From Moringa oleifera (taxonomy: Eukaryota > Streptophyta > Magnoliopsida > Brassicales > Moringaceae), in the NCBI GenBank assembly GCA_021397835.1, contig JAJFZO010000447.1, positions 372,001-436,000 of the forward strand: a stretch of 64,000 nucleotides of DNA, given 5' to 3'. Positions 24,331 to 36,639 of this stretch are shown piece by piece. Made by a program: the position numbers and the translations under genes. Under the pieces are notes generated by a model, which saw only the letters and a program-made list of their open reading frames with translations, searched no databases and was not told where the DNA came from. Within the stretch, counting starts at the first letter, position 1; every line of letters starts with the position of its first letter.

Positions 24331-25536
24331 TGATAGAATGCATAATAATCATATATATTATTATATTTTCTCATATTTTATTAGTTGTAAATGATTAAAT
24401 CTTGAATTTTGACTATGTTTTATATTTAGTAGGGTGGATTAAGGAATTCAACTAAGATGGACTCAAATTCATTATTTGAAGATAAAAAGTTGAATTCTCA
24501 AAGATCTGGATAAACTAGAAAATGTCTTTGGATAAGGCACTGGCACACCTAATTGTATTGGAATTTCACCGAACTAAGACTTTATCTTTTATTTAAAAAG
24601 TAGTTGTAGAATTTTATCTTCATCTTTATCTTTAAAAGTCCTAGTTAAAATAGGTTATTATGTTTAAGGGTTATTATATAAAGGGGAGGTAATTCCTTCA
24701 AAGGGACATCCAGAGTTTATTTTTTATCTTTCTTTTTTTGTTAGGTCTTTTTCTTTTCATGGATTGCTAAACATCTCTTCCGATCAAAGGATAATCAAGG
24801 GTTTGATTCTTCAGAATTGTGAGATCAAATTGATTTTATTTGTTCTTTATTTCTTCATTTTTTATTTATCTTCTGTGCTTATTGAAAATATTATTTTGGT
24901 TGATTGCAACAAAAAGGGCCCTTTGTTTAATTATCAAAATAATAGATTACTAATTATAAGTTTAAATTCGTAATTGTTTAAATGTTTTAATATAAGTAGT
25001 AAATAACATAGTTGATTGCAATAGAGATTTTCAATTTATGTTATGAAGATATATAATTTAGTTTAAATAAACCTACATATGTGTTTATTGGCTAGAATTG
25101 GTAGTTTTTCTAATTCTTAATGCTATTGGTAAATTAAATCCTAAGATCGTATCTAGGGTTATTTATTGATAAGAAAATAATCAGAGATCATATCCTGGTT
25201 ATCAAAGAAGTAAGGAAAAACAAGTTGTTAGGTGGTACCAACAACTACAACTAACTCAGTTAAGATTAAAAGATTTTTATTTTTGCATCAATGATCAATT
25301 CCTAAATCAAACTTAAAATTATTTCTTTAATTGGATGCTTTATTACATTGATTTTCCTTTCCTATTATTCTTATTTGATCTACTTTTAACTCCCCAAACC
25401 CTTATTTCTTTTATTTTATTTTGCAAAAAATAAATCTAATCTATCTCTGTGGAAACGACCTTGCTCATCTATATTACAAGTTTAATTTTTTGAGCAAAAA
25501 TTTAAGAATTTAATTTATTGGTGTCGACAACCAACA
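24331..25536 (+). repeat. 5' LTR of the Gypsy element
   Basis: 1,206 bp, collinear with 32,678-33,884. It contains TTATATAAAGGGG near 24,675, the likely core promoter of the element, and ends CAACCAACA next to the primer site. Confidence 0.92.
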
Positions 25537-25541
25537 ATTTT

Positions 25542-25559
25542 TGGCGTCGTTACCGAGGA
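25542..25559 (+). other. Primer-binding site of the Gypsy element (tRNA-Asp type)
   Basis: TGGCGTCGTTACCGAGGA differs at three positions from the TGGCGCCGTTGCCGGGGA that plant Gypsy elements of this branch use with tRNA-Asp. It lies five bases inside the 5' LTR. Confidence 0.85.
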
Positions 25560-25589
25560 CTAGTTTTTATTGGATTTATTTTAATGCTT

Positions 25590-26960
25590 CATGCTTCTCG
25601 TGCAGGTGATCCAGTTTCATACGATCCTGAGATTAAAAAGATAACAAAAAGATTCAGGAAGGAAGCTAAATTACGAAGTCAACAAGAATCTTCACCTTCA
25701 TCTTCTAGATTGAATTTAACACTTGATTTAATTGATTCCTTTGGTGATTCTGAAATAGAACAAGATATGGCTAATGAAGAGAGAATTTTAAGGCAATTGG
25801 TTGCACCAGAAGTAAATCAGTAGCCACTCTGCATTCAATATCCAATTTTACAAGCAGATTTTGAGTTAAAGTTTGGTTTGATCCATTTGCTCCCTAAGTT
25901 TCACGGCTTTGAGAATGAAGATCCTTACAAGTATCTAAAGGAATTTCATGTGGTATGCTCAAGCCTAAAACCACAAAAAGTAACTAAATATGAGATCAAA
26001 TTACGTGCTTTTCCATTCTTACTGACCGAAAAAGCAAAGGATTGGTTATTTTATTTACCTTCTAATTTTATAACCACATGGATAGAGATAGTAAAACTTT
26101 TTCTTGATAAATTTTTTCCTACTTCATGAGCTACTAGCATTAAAAGGGAAATATGTGGAATAAAGCAGAGAGATATTAAAATCCTTCATGAGTATTGGGA
26201 AAGATTTAAACAACTGTGTGCAAGATGTACTCAACATGGAATATCTGAACAACTTCTCATTCAGTATTTTTATGAAGGATTACTACCCATTGAAAGAAGG
26301 ATGATGGGTGCAGTTATTGGAGGTGTTATAGTAAATAAAACTCTTCGTGAAGCTAGAGATTTAATTTCCACCATGGCTGCTAACTCATAACAATTTGGAT
26401 TCAGACAAGATACATCTTTAAAAAGGATTAATGAGGTAAATATATCTTCTCTTGAAAATCAAATAGCTAATCTAACTTCTCTTGTTCAACAATTGGCTGT
26501 GGAAAATATGTAACAAGTTAAAGCTTGTGGGATTTGTGCTGTCACTGGCCATCCAATTGACATGTGTCCTACACTTTAAGATGATCCTTACAAGGATGCT
26601 AATGTAGTTAGAGAATTTTCAGGTCCACCACAAAGAAAGTATGACCCTTATTCAAATACATACAACCTAGGATGGAGGGATCATCCCAATCTCAGTTATG
26701 AAGCAAGACCTCAATTTCAATCTAGACAACCAGCTCCACCACCACAACCTCATCCAAATTCAGGTATGTCTCTTGAAAAGATTGTTAAATCACTTGCATC
26801 TAACACACAAAAATTTCAGCAAGAGACAAGAATAAGTATTAAAAAAATTAGAGGATCAGGTAGGTCAACTAGTATCTTCAATGAATAGATTGGAATCTCA
26901 AGGAAAATTGCCTTTCTAAACTATTGTCAACCCAAAATAGAATACTAGTGCAATTATCTT
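25590..26960 (+). pseudogene. Gypsy gag, interrupted by stops
   Basis: The capsid region reads LLPKFHGFENEDPYKYLKEF, then AKDWLFYLPSNF, then LHEYWERFKQLCARC and LLIQYFYEGLL (25,878-26,290). A CCHC-like knuckle, CGICAVTGHPIDMCP, is at about 26,527-26,571. In-frame stops occur near 25,821, 26,127, 26,387, 26,511 and 26,577. A Pro/Gln-rich linker follows. The protein would package the element RNA if intact. Confidence 0.88.
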
Positions 26961-29900
26961 GAGAAGTGAAATTGAGTTAAAAGAACCTAGCAAGATCACC
27001 AAAGGATGCATTTCAAGAGAAGAGACTGAAAAAGAAGTAGTTCCTCAACCAGAGGTTGACCAACCTAAGGGATCCAACAGAGAGCAACAAAAAACTTCCA
27101 TACTAATTCCTCTTTTCCTTCTAGATTATCTAAATCTAAGAAGAATGAGGAGGAAGAAAATGAGATTTTTGATACCTTTCGCAAGGTTAAGGTAAATATT
27201 CCTTTAATTGATGCAATTAAACAAGTACCTCGATATACTAAATTTTTGAAAGAGTTATGCACTAATAAGAGAAAATTAAAAGGTAATGAATTTTTAAGTA
27301 TAGGAGAAAATGTTTCAGCTGTTCTTCAAAAAAAATTACCTCCTAAATATAAGGACCCAGGTATGTTTACTATTCCTTGCAAAGTTGATAATGTTAAGAT
27401 TAAGAAAACGATGTTAGATCTAGGTGCTTCAATAAATGTCATACCATTATCCATTTATTCATCTTTGAACGTTGGACCATTAAAAGAAACTGGTGTGATT
27501 ATTCAACTTACTGATAGATCTAATGTATATCTTGAGGGAGTTTTGGAGGATATTTTGGTACAAGTCAATGGATTGATTTTTTGTGCTAATTTTTATGTGC
27601 TTAATATGGAGGAAGATGATTCATCTAACTCAATAATTTTGTTAGGAAGACCATTACTAAAAACATCCAAGACAAAAATTGATGTGCATGATGGTATACT
27701 CATAATGGAATTTGATGGTAAAATTATTAAATTTAATATTTATGATGCCATGAGATATCCTAGTGATTTATCTTTTGTTTTTGCTATGGATGTTATTGAA
27801 CCTTTAGCACAAAATTTTTTTGATTTAAGTGATGAAGATAAGTTAAAAGTTGTACTTAACAAGAGTTTAAGTTTTGAGAGATCACAAAAAATCTTGCAGA
27901 AGTTTACATTGGATTCAAACTTACAAGATACAATTCATGAATTGGAATCATTACAACCTATGAGGCATGACGTTTCTTATATTGATTCGCCTTTTTCTCA
28001 CACAAAACTCCTTCATTCTATTATACAGGCACAAAAATTAGAGCTAAAACCCTTATCAGATCATTTAAAGTATATCTTTTTAAGAGAAAAAGAGACTCTT
28101 CGAATCATAATCTATAATAAACTTTCTATGTTAGAGGAAGAAAAATTGACTCGAGTACTTAAAGAGTATAAAAGGCCATTGGTTGGACCATAGCCAACAT
28201 TAAGCGATTGAATCCTTCCACATGCATGCATAGGATACTATTAGAGAAAGAGTGTAAATCCTCAAGGCAACCCCAATGTAGATTGAATCTGCCTATGATG
28301 GAAGCGGTAAAGAAAGAAATCTTGAAGCTTTTTGATGCATGTATGGTCTATCCAATTTCAGATAGTGAATGGGCAAGTCCAATTCAAGTTGTTCCAAAGA
28401 AAACAGGTATAACAATAATAGAAAATCCTCATGGTGAGTTAATACCCACTCGTATTTAAAATGGATTGAGGTATGTATAGATTATAAGAAGTTAAATGCA
28501 TCAACTAGAAAAGATCATTTTCCTTTTCCACTTATTAATCAAATGCTGGAAAGATTAGTAGGTCATACCATTATTATTATCTTGATGGTTATTCAGGTTT
28601 TCATCAAATCCCTGTTGCATCTGAAGATCAAGAGAAAACCACATTCATGTGCCCGTTTGGTACTTTTGCATATCGACGCCTGCCAGTTGGACTTTGTAAT
28701 GCTCCTGTTACATTTCAGAGGTGTATGGTTAGTATATTTTCTGATTATATAGAGAACATCATAGAGGTGTTTATGGATGACTTTACAGTCTATGGTGATT
28801 CTTTTGATGCATGTTTAACTAACCTTACAAAAGTACTTAAAAGATGCATAGAAAAGAACCTTGTTTTAAATTATGAAAAGTGTCACTTTATGATTAATAA
28901 AGGTATTATTCTAAGACATGTTGTATCCTCTAAAGGAATTGAAGTTAATAAAGCTAAGGTAGAAATTATAAAATCTTTATCTTACCCCGCAAGTGTGTGG
29001 GAAGTTCATTTTTTTCTTGGACACGCAAGATTCTACCGACGATTTGTCAAAGATTTTTTCAAGATCACTAAACCCTTATGTAGGTTACTACAAAAAGACG
29101 CGGTGTTCGAATTGGATGAGGCATGCAAAGATGCATTTGACAAGTTAAAGGATATGTTAATAACTGCACCAATTATCCAATCAGCAACTTGGAATCTTCC
29201 ATTTGAGATCATGTGTGATGCAAGAAATCATGCAATTGGTGCTGTTCTTGGACAGAGAATTGGAAGAACTCCTCATGTCATTTATTATGCTTCGAGAATA
29301 CTTGATAGTGCACAAAGCAATTATTCCACAACAGAAAAAGAACTTTTATCCATTGTGTTTGCTTTAGAAAAATTTCGCTCATATCTACTTAGTGCTAAAG
29401 TGATTGTTTATTCTGATCATGCAGCTCTCAAGTACTTACTCTCAAAGAATGAGGCAAAACTTAGACTTATTCGGTGGATACTTTTGCTACAAGAGTTTAA
29501 TTGGAAGACACGTGATAAAAAAAGGGTGCAGAAAATTTGGTTACAAATCATCCTAACAGTTAACTACGAGTGAAGAGTCATCACCATTAAAAGATGACTT
29601 TTCAAATAAGTATCTTTTTTTAATTCATAAGACAAGGCCCTAGTATGCTGATATTGCTAATTACTTAGTTACTGTAATATTACCAAGTGATTTATCTAGG
29701 GTTCAGAAAGACAAAATTAAAAAAGATGTTAAATGTTATGTTTGAGATGACCCTTATGGAAATATTGTTCTGATCAAATTATTCGAAGGTGTGTAGTTGA
29801 ACATGAAATTAATTCTATTTTAAAGTTTTGTCATTCATATGCATGTGGAGGACACTTTGGTCCTAAGAGAACAGCTCGTAAGATATTAGAATGTGGATTG

Positions 29901-30910
29901 TTTTGGCCTACTATATTTCATGATTCATACATATTTTGTAGGACTTGTGAACAATGTTAGAAAATTGGAAATTTAAGACATAGAGATCAAATGCCACTTA
30001 CCTTTATCCTTGTTTTTGAAATATTTGATGTATGGGGTATTGACTTCATGGGTCCTTTTTCTTCTTCTTGCAATAATACTTATATCCTGCTTGCTGTGGA
30101 TTATGTGTCAAAATTGGTGAAAGCTAAAACTACCCGTATTAACGATGCTAAAGTGGTTGTAGATTGTGTCAAAACTCATATTTTTGTTAGGTTTGGGACA
30201 CGTAGGGCTATAATAAGTGATCGTAGAACTCACTTTTGCAATTGAGTGGTGGAAAATTTAATGAAGAAGTATAATGTTACGCATCGAATCTCTACTGCTT
30301 ATCATCCGCAGACAAATGGACAAGCTGAAGTATCTAATAGAGAAATCAAGTCCATACTTAAGAAGACCACCAACCCAAATAAGAAGGATTGGAGTATGCG
30401 ACTTGATGATGCACTATAGGCTTATCGAACAGCCTATAAGACCCCTATAGGTATGTCTCCTTACCATTTGGTATTTGACAAACCATGTCATCTTCCAGTA
30501 GAATTAGAACACAGGGCACATTGGGCCATAAAACAATGCAACCTAAGAATGGATGAAGCAGTTGAATTGAGGAAACTACAATTACAAGAACTAGAAGAAA
30601 TTCGTAATCATGCTTACGAGAGCTGAAAAAATATAAGGAAAAGACAAAGGCCTACCATGATCGCATGATTTCTAGAAAAACTTTCTATGTTGGTCAAAAA
30701 GTTATTCTTTATCATTCTAAGCTGAAATTATTTCCTGGTAAGTTACATTCTAGATGGTTAGGACTTTTTACTGTTACTAATGTGTCTTCTCATGGTGCAG
30801 TTAAGATTCAAAGTCCAAATATCGATAAGATTTTTAAGGTCAATTGTCACCGCTTAAAGCCTTTTCATGAAGGCTTTCAAGCACATGATGTTGATAAAAT
30901 TGATTTATAA
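26961..30910 (+). pseudogene. Gypsy pol: protease, RT, RNase H, integrase
   Basis: The protease lies in the 315-codon open stretch at 27,246-28,193, with the active site as MLDLGASINVIP and a following ILLGRPLLKTSKTKID. RT starts near 28,300 (WASPIQVVPKK), is frameshifted near 28,455 and 28,570, and resumes with [20 protein letters not shown] and the catalytic VFMDDF at 28,647-28,790. RNase H ([17 protein letters not shown], then [18 protein letters not shown]) runs to about 29,510. The integrase zinc finger (HSYACGGHFG, then CRTCEQC) and core (WGIDFMGPF, then IISDRRTHF, then [10 protein letters not shown]) span 29,830-30,360. The C-terminal segment with [17 protein letters not shown] is at 30,665-30,910. 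Stops near 29,743, 29,959, 30,243 and 30,418 plus frameshifts inactivate the polyprotein. Confidence 0.9.
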
Positions 30911-31028
30911 TACCTAACTTATAATTAAGAATCGGCAACGTCTAGCCAAAGACGTTAAAGAAAGGCGCTTTTTGGGAGGCAACCCAAAATTTTAATCTTT
31001 CAATAATTTATTTTTATTTTTATTTTAA

Positions 31029-31095
<67 letters not shown>

Positions 31096-32677
31096 GAGAT
31101 AAGGTCGATGGTTGAAAGCATATCACACCTTTTCAATGCAATATGATGAAGTAACTTGAATGCACCTGACAATAGTTGTCAAAAATGGAATTCGATCCAC
31201 CATTCTCATCTCTCCAGCAGTAAATGAAGTTTCTATGATGCTCGATATATTCAAGAAGTTTTCTACTTCTCTTATTCTTTTATCATTTTTGAGCATTTAT
31301 TTTTAATACATTGAGGACAATGTATGATCTAGGTATAGGGGAGAGTCTTTAACATACTATTATTTTTTTTTTGCCAATTTTTTTCTAAAATATTTAAGAT
31401 CAAAGAAAATTTTACCATAAAAGGTACTTAATTTGTGTTTGTGATCTCTCTCTTTTGAGTTTTAGATCCTTCCAATGCTTGTTTGAAAAGAAAAAAAAAG
31501 TTTTATGTGTGCAAATATGACTTTAAATTCTCATTTACTGTACTATGATTAGTTGCTTTTGATGATATATTGGATTGAAAATTATATGAGATCTAACACG
31601 TATAACCCTTTTTTGGTGAGTTTTGGGCTAATGAGCATATATTACATTATACTCAATTTTCTTCTTTGTGTGTGCCATACATAGTTAATTTTTCTAGAAC
31701 TTGCTTTGTTATACATGTCAAATCATTCCTTTGAAGGATTAGATGCATTTAATCATAAGGGTATTTAGGTCAAAACTATCTTTTTTAAAATATTTAGCCT
31801 TTTTTGAAAAGCCTACCATATTCATATACCCCTAGAGAGCCAACTTTGAGCCTTAGCCTTTTCTTTAGAATTCAACCTTGATCCAAGTCATAATAACCAT
31901 TCTTTTAATTTTTCTTTTGAACCCTGAATTGAAAGATTATATGAGCTTACTCATATGAAACTTTCACTTATCTTAGAAAAAATTACGAAATATTAAGAGT
32001 CAATGGTCCAAGTTATAAAAAAAAAAAAAAGAAGAAGAAGAAAAAATTAGAAAAAAAAGATATAAGAAAGATCAAAAGACAAAAAAAAAAAAAGAAATCT
32101 GAAAAAAAATAACAAAAAAAAAATCTGAAAAGGATTGAGAAAAAAATGGTATAAATTCTCATTACTTGGATGCCTGCAATGTGATTGAAGCAATCTTTTA
32201 ATATTACTACATAAAGTTTCGTGTAAAAAAAAAAGTTTTGTATGATTCTTTCAATTCCATTAACCCAAAACCCTTTTATCATACCTTACCTAAGCCCCAT
32301 TACAACCCGTTTTAAAACTCTTAGATTTTTGCATTTTAATTCATTCATCAATAAAAGAGACATGGTATAAAAGCAAGCTTATGGTAAAAGTTTTCTATGT
32401 ATTGACTTAAGAGCTTCTTGAAGTGTTCCTCCCAAAACACTTCGAGTGAATCTAAGGAGAGGATGTTGAATCTTTTGAATTTCAAGTTCAATAAAATCAC
32501 TAAAGTGATTACTAATCATGTATGTTATTTATGAGAATTCTTTTATAATCTTATGTTTTAATGCATGAAAAGAATATATTATTTTGGATGAGCAAAGGAA
32601 GAAGAAGGATGGTGAGGTGAGATGAGCTTGAATTATTGTATGCTTGAGGACAAGCATTATTTAAGTGTGGAGAAATT
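30911..32677 (+). other. Gypsy 3' noncoding region with polypurine tract
   Basis: No env-like frame is present. The region includes a conserved GGCGCTTTTTGGGAGGCAAC box near 30,964-30,983, an (AAT)n microsatellite and an A/G-rich stretch at 32,015-32,130. It ends in GCTTGAGGACAAGCATT and the polypurine tract GTGTGGAGAAATT (32,665-32,677) directly before the 3' LTR. Confidence 0.75.
31029..31095. repeat. (AAT)n microsatellite, about 22 units
   Basis: An uninterrupted AAT/ATA run within the Gypsy 3' noncoding region. Confidence 0.95.
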
Positions 32678-33884
32678 TGATAGAATGCATAGTATTCATA
32701 TATATTATTATATTTTCTCATATTTTATTGATTGTAAATGATTAAATCTTGGATTTTGACTATGTTTTATATGTAGTAGGGTGGATTAAGGAATTCAACT
32801 AAGATGGACTCAAATTCATTATTTGAAGATAAAAAGTTGAATTCCCAAGAGATGTGGATGAACTAGAAAATGTCTTTGGATAAGGCACTGGCACAACTAA
32901 TTGCATTTGAATTTCACCGAACCAAGACTTTATCGTTTATTTAAAAAATAGTTGTAGAATTTTATCTTTATCTTTATCTTTATAGTCTCAGTTAAAATAG
33001 GTTATTATATTTAAGGATTATTACATAAAGGGGAGGTAGTTCCTTCAAAGGGACATCCAGAGTTTATTTTTTATCTTTTTTTTTTTTAGGTCTTTTTCTT
33101 TTCATGGATTGCTAAACATCTCTTTCGGTCAAAGGATAATCAAGGGTTTTATTCTTCAGAATTGTGAGATCTAATTAATTTTATTTGTTCTTTATTTCTT
33201 CATTGTTTATTTATCTTCTGTGCTTATTGAAAATATTATTTTGTTTAATTGTAACAAAAAATACCCTTTGTTTAACCATCAAAATAATAGATTACTAATT
33301 AGAAGTTTAAATCCGTAATTGTTTAAATGTTCTAATATAAGTAGTAAATAGCATAGTTGATTGCAAAAGAGATTTTCAATTTATATTATGAAGATATATA
33401 ATCTAGTTTAAATAAACCTACATATGTGTTTATTGGCTAGAATTGGTAGTTTTTCTAATTCTTAATGCTATTGGTAAATTAAATCCTAAGATCGTATCTA
33501 AGGTTATTTATTGATAAGAGAAATAATCAGAGATCATATCCTGGTTATAAAAAAAGTAAGGAAAAATAGGTTGTTAGGTGGTACCAACAACCATAACTAA
33601 CTCAGTGAAGATTAAAAGATTTTTTGTTTTTGCATCAATGATCAATTCCTAAATCAAACCTAAAATTATTTCTTTTACTAGATACTTTATTACATTGATT
33701 TTTCCTTTCCTATTATTCTTATTTGATCTACTTTTAACTCCTCAAACCCTCTTTTATTTTATTTTATTTTGCAAAAAATAAATCTAACCAATCTTTGTGG
33801 AAATGACCTTACTCATATATATTACAAATTTAATTTTTTGAGCAAGAATTTAAGAATTTAATTTGTTGGTGTCGACAACAAACA
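32678..33884 (+). repeat. 3' LTR of the Gypsy element
   Basis: 1,207 bp, collinear with the 5' LTR. It begins directly after the polypurine tract and ends GACAACAAACA, followed by the CTTGC target repeat and the resumed Copia reading frame. Confidence 0.92.
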
Positions 33885-33889
33885 CTTGC

Positions 33890-35370
33890 TTTCCAAGTTA
33901 ACATACTCCATATACCAATACTCCTCCTACATTAAATGTCATTCCTTGCACCAGATTATTTTTTTGCATATAATTTAATCTAGAATAGTGAAAATGCCTT
34001 ATTCTCTTATTCTATAACTCAGCTTGATCCATAGCACATAGATATGCACTAGATCCACAATTGTTCCAATTTATGCTCAAGCTTTTACTGTTCATTTTCA
34101 AAGATAATAGTACTACACCATTTGAGTTAGCAATGACACACATATTATCCTTAAATACAATAAAATAACCTTTCTTAAGCAGTTGTCTTACACTTAACAG
34201 GTTTTGATCAATTTCTGAAATAAGTGATACATTAGAGATTAACTTTGTACCTTCTGAGCCTTATGTTGCAATAGTCCTTTTATCTTTCACCTCAATATAC
34301 TAATCATTACCAACTTTGACTTTTAACACCTCTAACTTGTTTACTTCTTTGAAAAAAGACTCATCACAAGACATGTGGTTTGTGCATCTACTATTTATAA
34401 GCCAATTATCACTTGAACTACTGCTAGAAAAACAAGATGCATCAAAAAGTTGCTTCTCCTGTTGTTGATCTGCCACTTGAGCTTGGTGTCCTTCTTGTTG
34501 TTTGTTTTTGCATACTTTCTCCATATGCCGTATTTGTTTGCATGCCCTACATTGAATGTCAAGTCTAAACTAATAATATTTTGGTAAATGAGAAGTTTTC
34601 TTACAGTAAAGACATAAGTGTTTGCCATTGCTGCCACAATTGTTTTTTTTCTCTCTTCTTGTAATTTTTCTTACCCTATTATTTATTCCCTTTGTTGCCC
34701 TCTTGAGTTTGATTAGTCTCTTTCACTTAGAACACTCCTTCAACAACTTCTTCTTTTTTGTAAGTTCTTCTTTGTTCTTCTACAGTGCATTGATAAGCTA
34801 TGTCAATGTTATTCTTAACAAATCTCTGGACTTCTTAAGTGAAGAGATTTTGGATTCAAATCTTTCGGGTAAGGACACCAGAATTTTTTCCACCACATTT
34901 TTATCAAAAATTTCTTCTACCAAATCCAATAATCTTTCCATGTAACCCTTAAGTGCTTCGGCCTCTTTCATCTTTTGCATCTTAAATTCCCTTCTCAGGT
35001 TTAGGATCTGCATTTACTTTGTCCTTTCATTTCCCTGATATTCTTCTTTTAACAGATCCCATGCTTGGTTTGCTGTTTTACAAGCCATGACCTTCATAAA
35101 TATTGTATTTGAAACTGCAGAGTGAATACAAGTTTTAGCCTCGTATCTCCTCTTTTTTTTTTCTCTCTGTTATCTTGGGCAGTGCCATTGTTAAGTCTTC
35201 TGGATATGCATTCACTAAATCTCATAGGTCACATGCTTGTAGGAAAGACTCCATTTTCACTGCCCAAGCCTGATAATTTTTTCTAATGAAAATTAGAAGA
35301 GTAGACAAGAAACTATTTCCTATCATATTGGATTTCAAGATGAAGACAAAGTATTTGATTTGCTTGGTTG
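33890..35370 (-). pseudogene. Copia gag and protease, first half of the split polyprotein
   Basis: On the minus strand gag has the capsid-like MQILNLRREFKMQKMKEAEA with ERLLDLVEEI and LPERFESKI (35,013-34,830), then a zinc-knuckle region. The protease segment follows with DNWLINSRCTNHMSCDESFF near 34,400, in which the expected D-S-G active site is N-S-R, so the enzyme would be dead. The GAG-pre-integrase region follows and reaches LGKQ at 33,892, where the Gypsy element interrupts. Stops are present throughout. Confidence 0.85.
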
Positions 35371-35430
35371 AAACCTCACTAGATTTTACTCTCACACTTT
35401 ACAAGTCCCTTAAGTCCCTTAAGAAAAAGG

Positions 35431-35442
35431 GCTCTGATACTA
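35431..35442 (-). other. Primer-binding site of the Copia element (tRNA-iMet)
   Basis: The minus strand reads TAGTATCAGAGC three bases inside the 5' LTR, one base different from the TGGTATCAGAGC complementary to the 3' end of initiator tRNA-Met used by many Copia elements. Confidence 0.8.
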
Positions 35443-35445
35443 ATT

Positions 35446-35736
35446 TGTTGGCTTTTGAGAAGAATAATAATAAATAAGAAAAGAGAGAACTCTTGAAACT
35501 TGAAACTGATTGTTTTGCTTTATTGATAAAGGTCCTATTTATAAAAAAAATGAGCAACTTAGATTGAGTTTATCTAGATATCTAATCTGAAGATTTTTCC
35601 TATCTAAAATCAAATTAAAGATTGTTCTTATCCAAAATAACATATTTTTTCAAAACTGTTTAATAAAACAAAAGATTTGATCTCATTTGTTTTATCTTTT
35701 ATTAAAATTGTGCAGCAAACACGCATCTTGTTAACA
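35446..35736 (-). repeat. 5' LTR of the Copia element
   Basis: It begins TGTTGG and ends TTAACA on the plus strand, matching the 3' LTR along its length. The minus strand has TATAAATAG at about 35,535-35,543, the likely core promoter of the element. Confidence 0.85.
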
Positions 35737-35781
35737 ATCTCCTTCAATCTCTTACTTTCATCTCCTTCAGTGTCTCACTTT

Positions 35782-36206
35782 CATGTTAAGCACCCTGATA
35801 ATTCTTCATCTCTTATTTTCATCTTCTTTTGCTTTTGTGTTAGATTTGGTTTGGTTTTGTTTTGGATCCATTTCTTTTGGTGACCAAAAGTTGGATATTT
35901 TATTTTTTCATTATTATTAAAAGCTAGTAACTTTATTTCCCCTGTTGGTGCTTGCACATTAGTTTTTATGGGGCACTTTTTTTTAGGGTTGAATTGCGTT
36001 AATTTATGTACAAGTATTTCATGGCTTTGTCCGCACAATGTTGGTATAGCAATGAGAAAAATTGAGTTCTCTCCCCGTGTAGCCGATAGCTTTTTGTGAA
36101 TTTTATGAAAAACTCCTTGCTTTGAAATGAAAGGTGGCAAAAATAAAGGTTCTCCTTCTGTGATTCCAGTTGAAACGCGCTTGCTTGAATCCATAACATA
36201 TTTCAT
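35782..36206 (-). CDS. Unrecognised 141-residue open frame
   Basis: The ATG is at 36,206 (MKYVMDSSKRVSTG) and the stop is near 35,781. The product is basic, has a short hydrophobic run (SIFLIAIPTLCG) and ends in a Lys/Gln-rich tail (KTKPNLTQKQKKMK). I do not recognise any domain. It lies directly right of the Copia insertion site, so part of it may be remnant LTR or older transposon DNA. No TATA box was convincing. It may be a chance frame. Confidence 0.2.
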
Positions 36207-36639
36207 TTTCAACTGTGATTTTTTATAGTATTTGATTGGGTTTGTTCAAGTGAATGAGGGGATTTGATTGCCTATCAGATAGAACTTAAAAATGTTTAAA
36301 ATTATGATGTTTCTTAGAGAGTCTGTTCTCTCAGAATTTGAAGTAATTAAGAAATTTCTTAGATTCTCTGTTTATCACTTTTTTATTATCTTTTAGATGA
36401 GGAAGTGAATAAATGACAACCATGTAGATAAAGTGGAAAAACAGGACGGCCGTGATTGCACTGGATTTTCCAATACTTAATAACGATAACTATTCAATAG
36501 TTACTTGATCAAGTATTTAAAACGATTAACTCATGTTGTCTTGGCCACCAAGGTCGCCTTCACACTTGATGTGCATTCCAGGCCGATGTCATCCATGAGC
36601 TGGACTACCGAGCAAACATCCATGCACACTGTTTTCATT
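36207..36639. other. Spacer, nothing recognised
   Basis: No frame, repeat or element end was identified. Similarity to the flank of copy A begins near 36,630. Confidence 0.4.

Larger units (their letters stand above)
24331..33884 (+). mobile_element. Ty3/Gypsy retrotransposon, 9.55 kb, nested in the Copia
   Basis: LTRs are 24,331-25,536 (1,206 bp) and 32,678-33,884 (1,207 bp), each starting TGATAGAATGCAT and ending CGACAAC-AACA. Target repeats are CTTAC (24,326-24,330) and CTTGC (33,885-33,889). The order gag, protease, RT, RNase H, integrase is the Gypsy order. The tRNA-Asp primer site, long LTRs and lack of a chromodomain fit the Athila/Tat (OTA) branch; I favour an Athila-like element without an env frame, but this is inferred. 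The LTRs differ by only about six positions in the first 105, so the insertion is younger than its Copia host. Confidence 0.92.
21691..35736 (-). mobile_element. Copia (Ty1) retrotransposon, minus strand, split by a nested Gypsy
   Basis: LTRs are at 21,691-21,978 and 35,446-35,736 (288 and 291 bp). The flanking 5-bp repeats are ATCTT (21,686-21,690) and ATCTC (35,737-35,741), 4 of 5 identical. Without the nested Gypsy element and one copy of its target site it is about 4.5 kb. The order on the minus strand is gag, protease, integrase, RT, RNase H, which is the Copia order. The protein words resemble the Tork/Tnt1 group, but that assignment is inferred. The LTRs differ by roughly 13-15% by eye, so it is the older of the two nested elements. 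Confidence 0.9.

Noticed and set aside
32013..32282. 89-codon Phe-rich minus-strand frame
   Set aside because: It is the reverse of an A/G-rich low-complexity stretch in the Gypsy 3' noncoding region.
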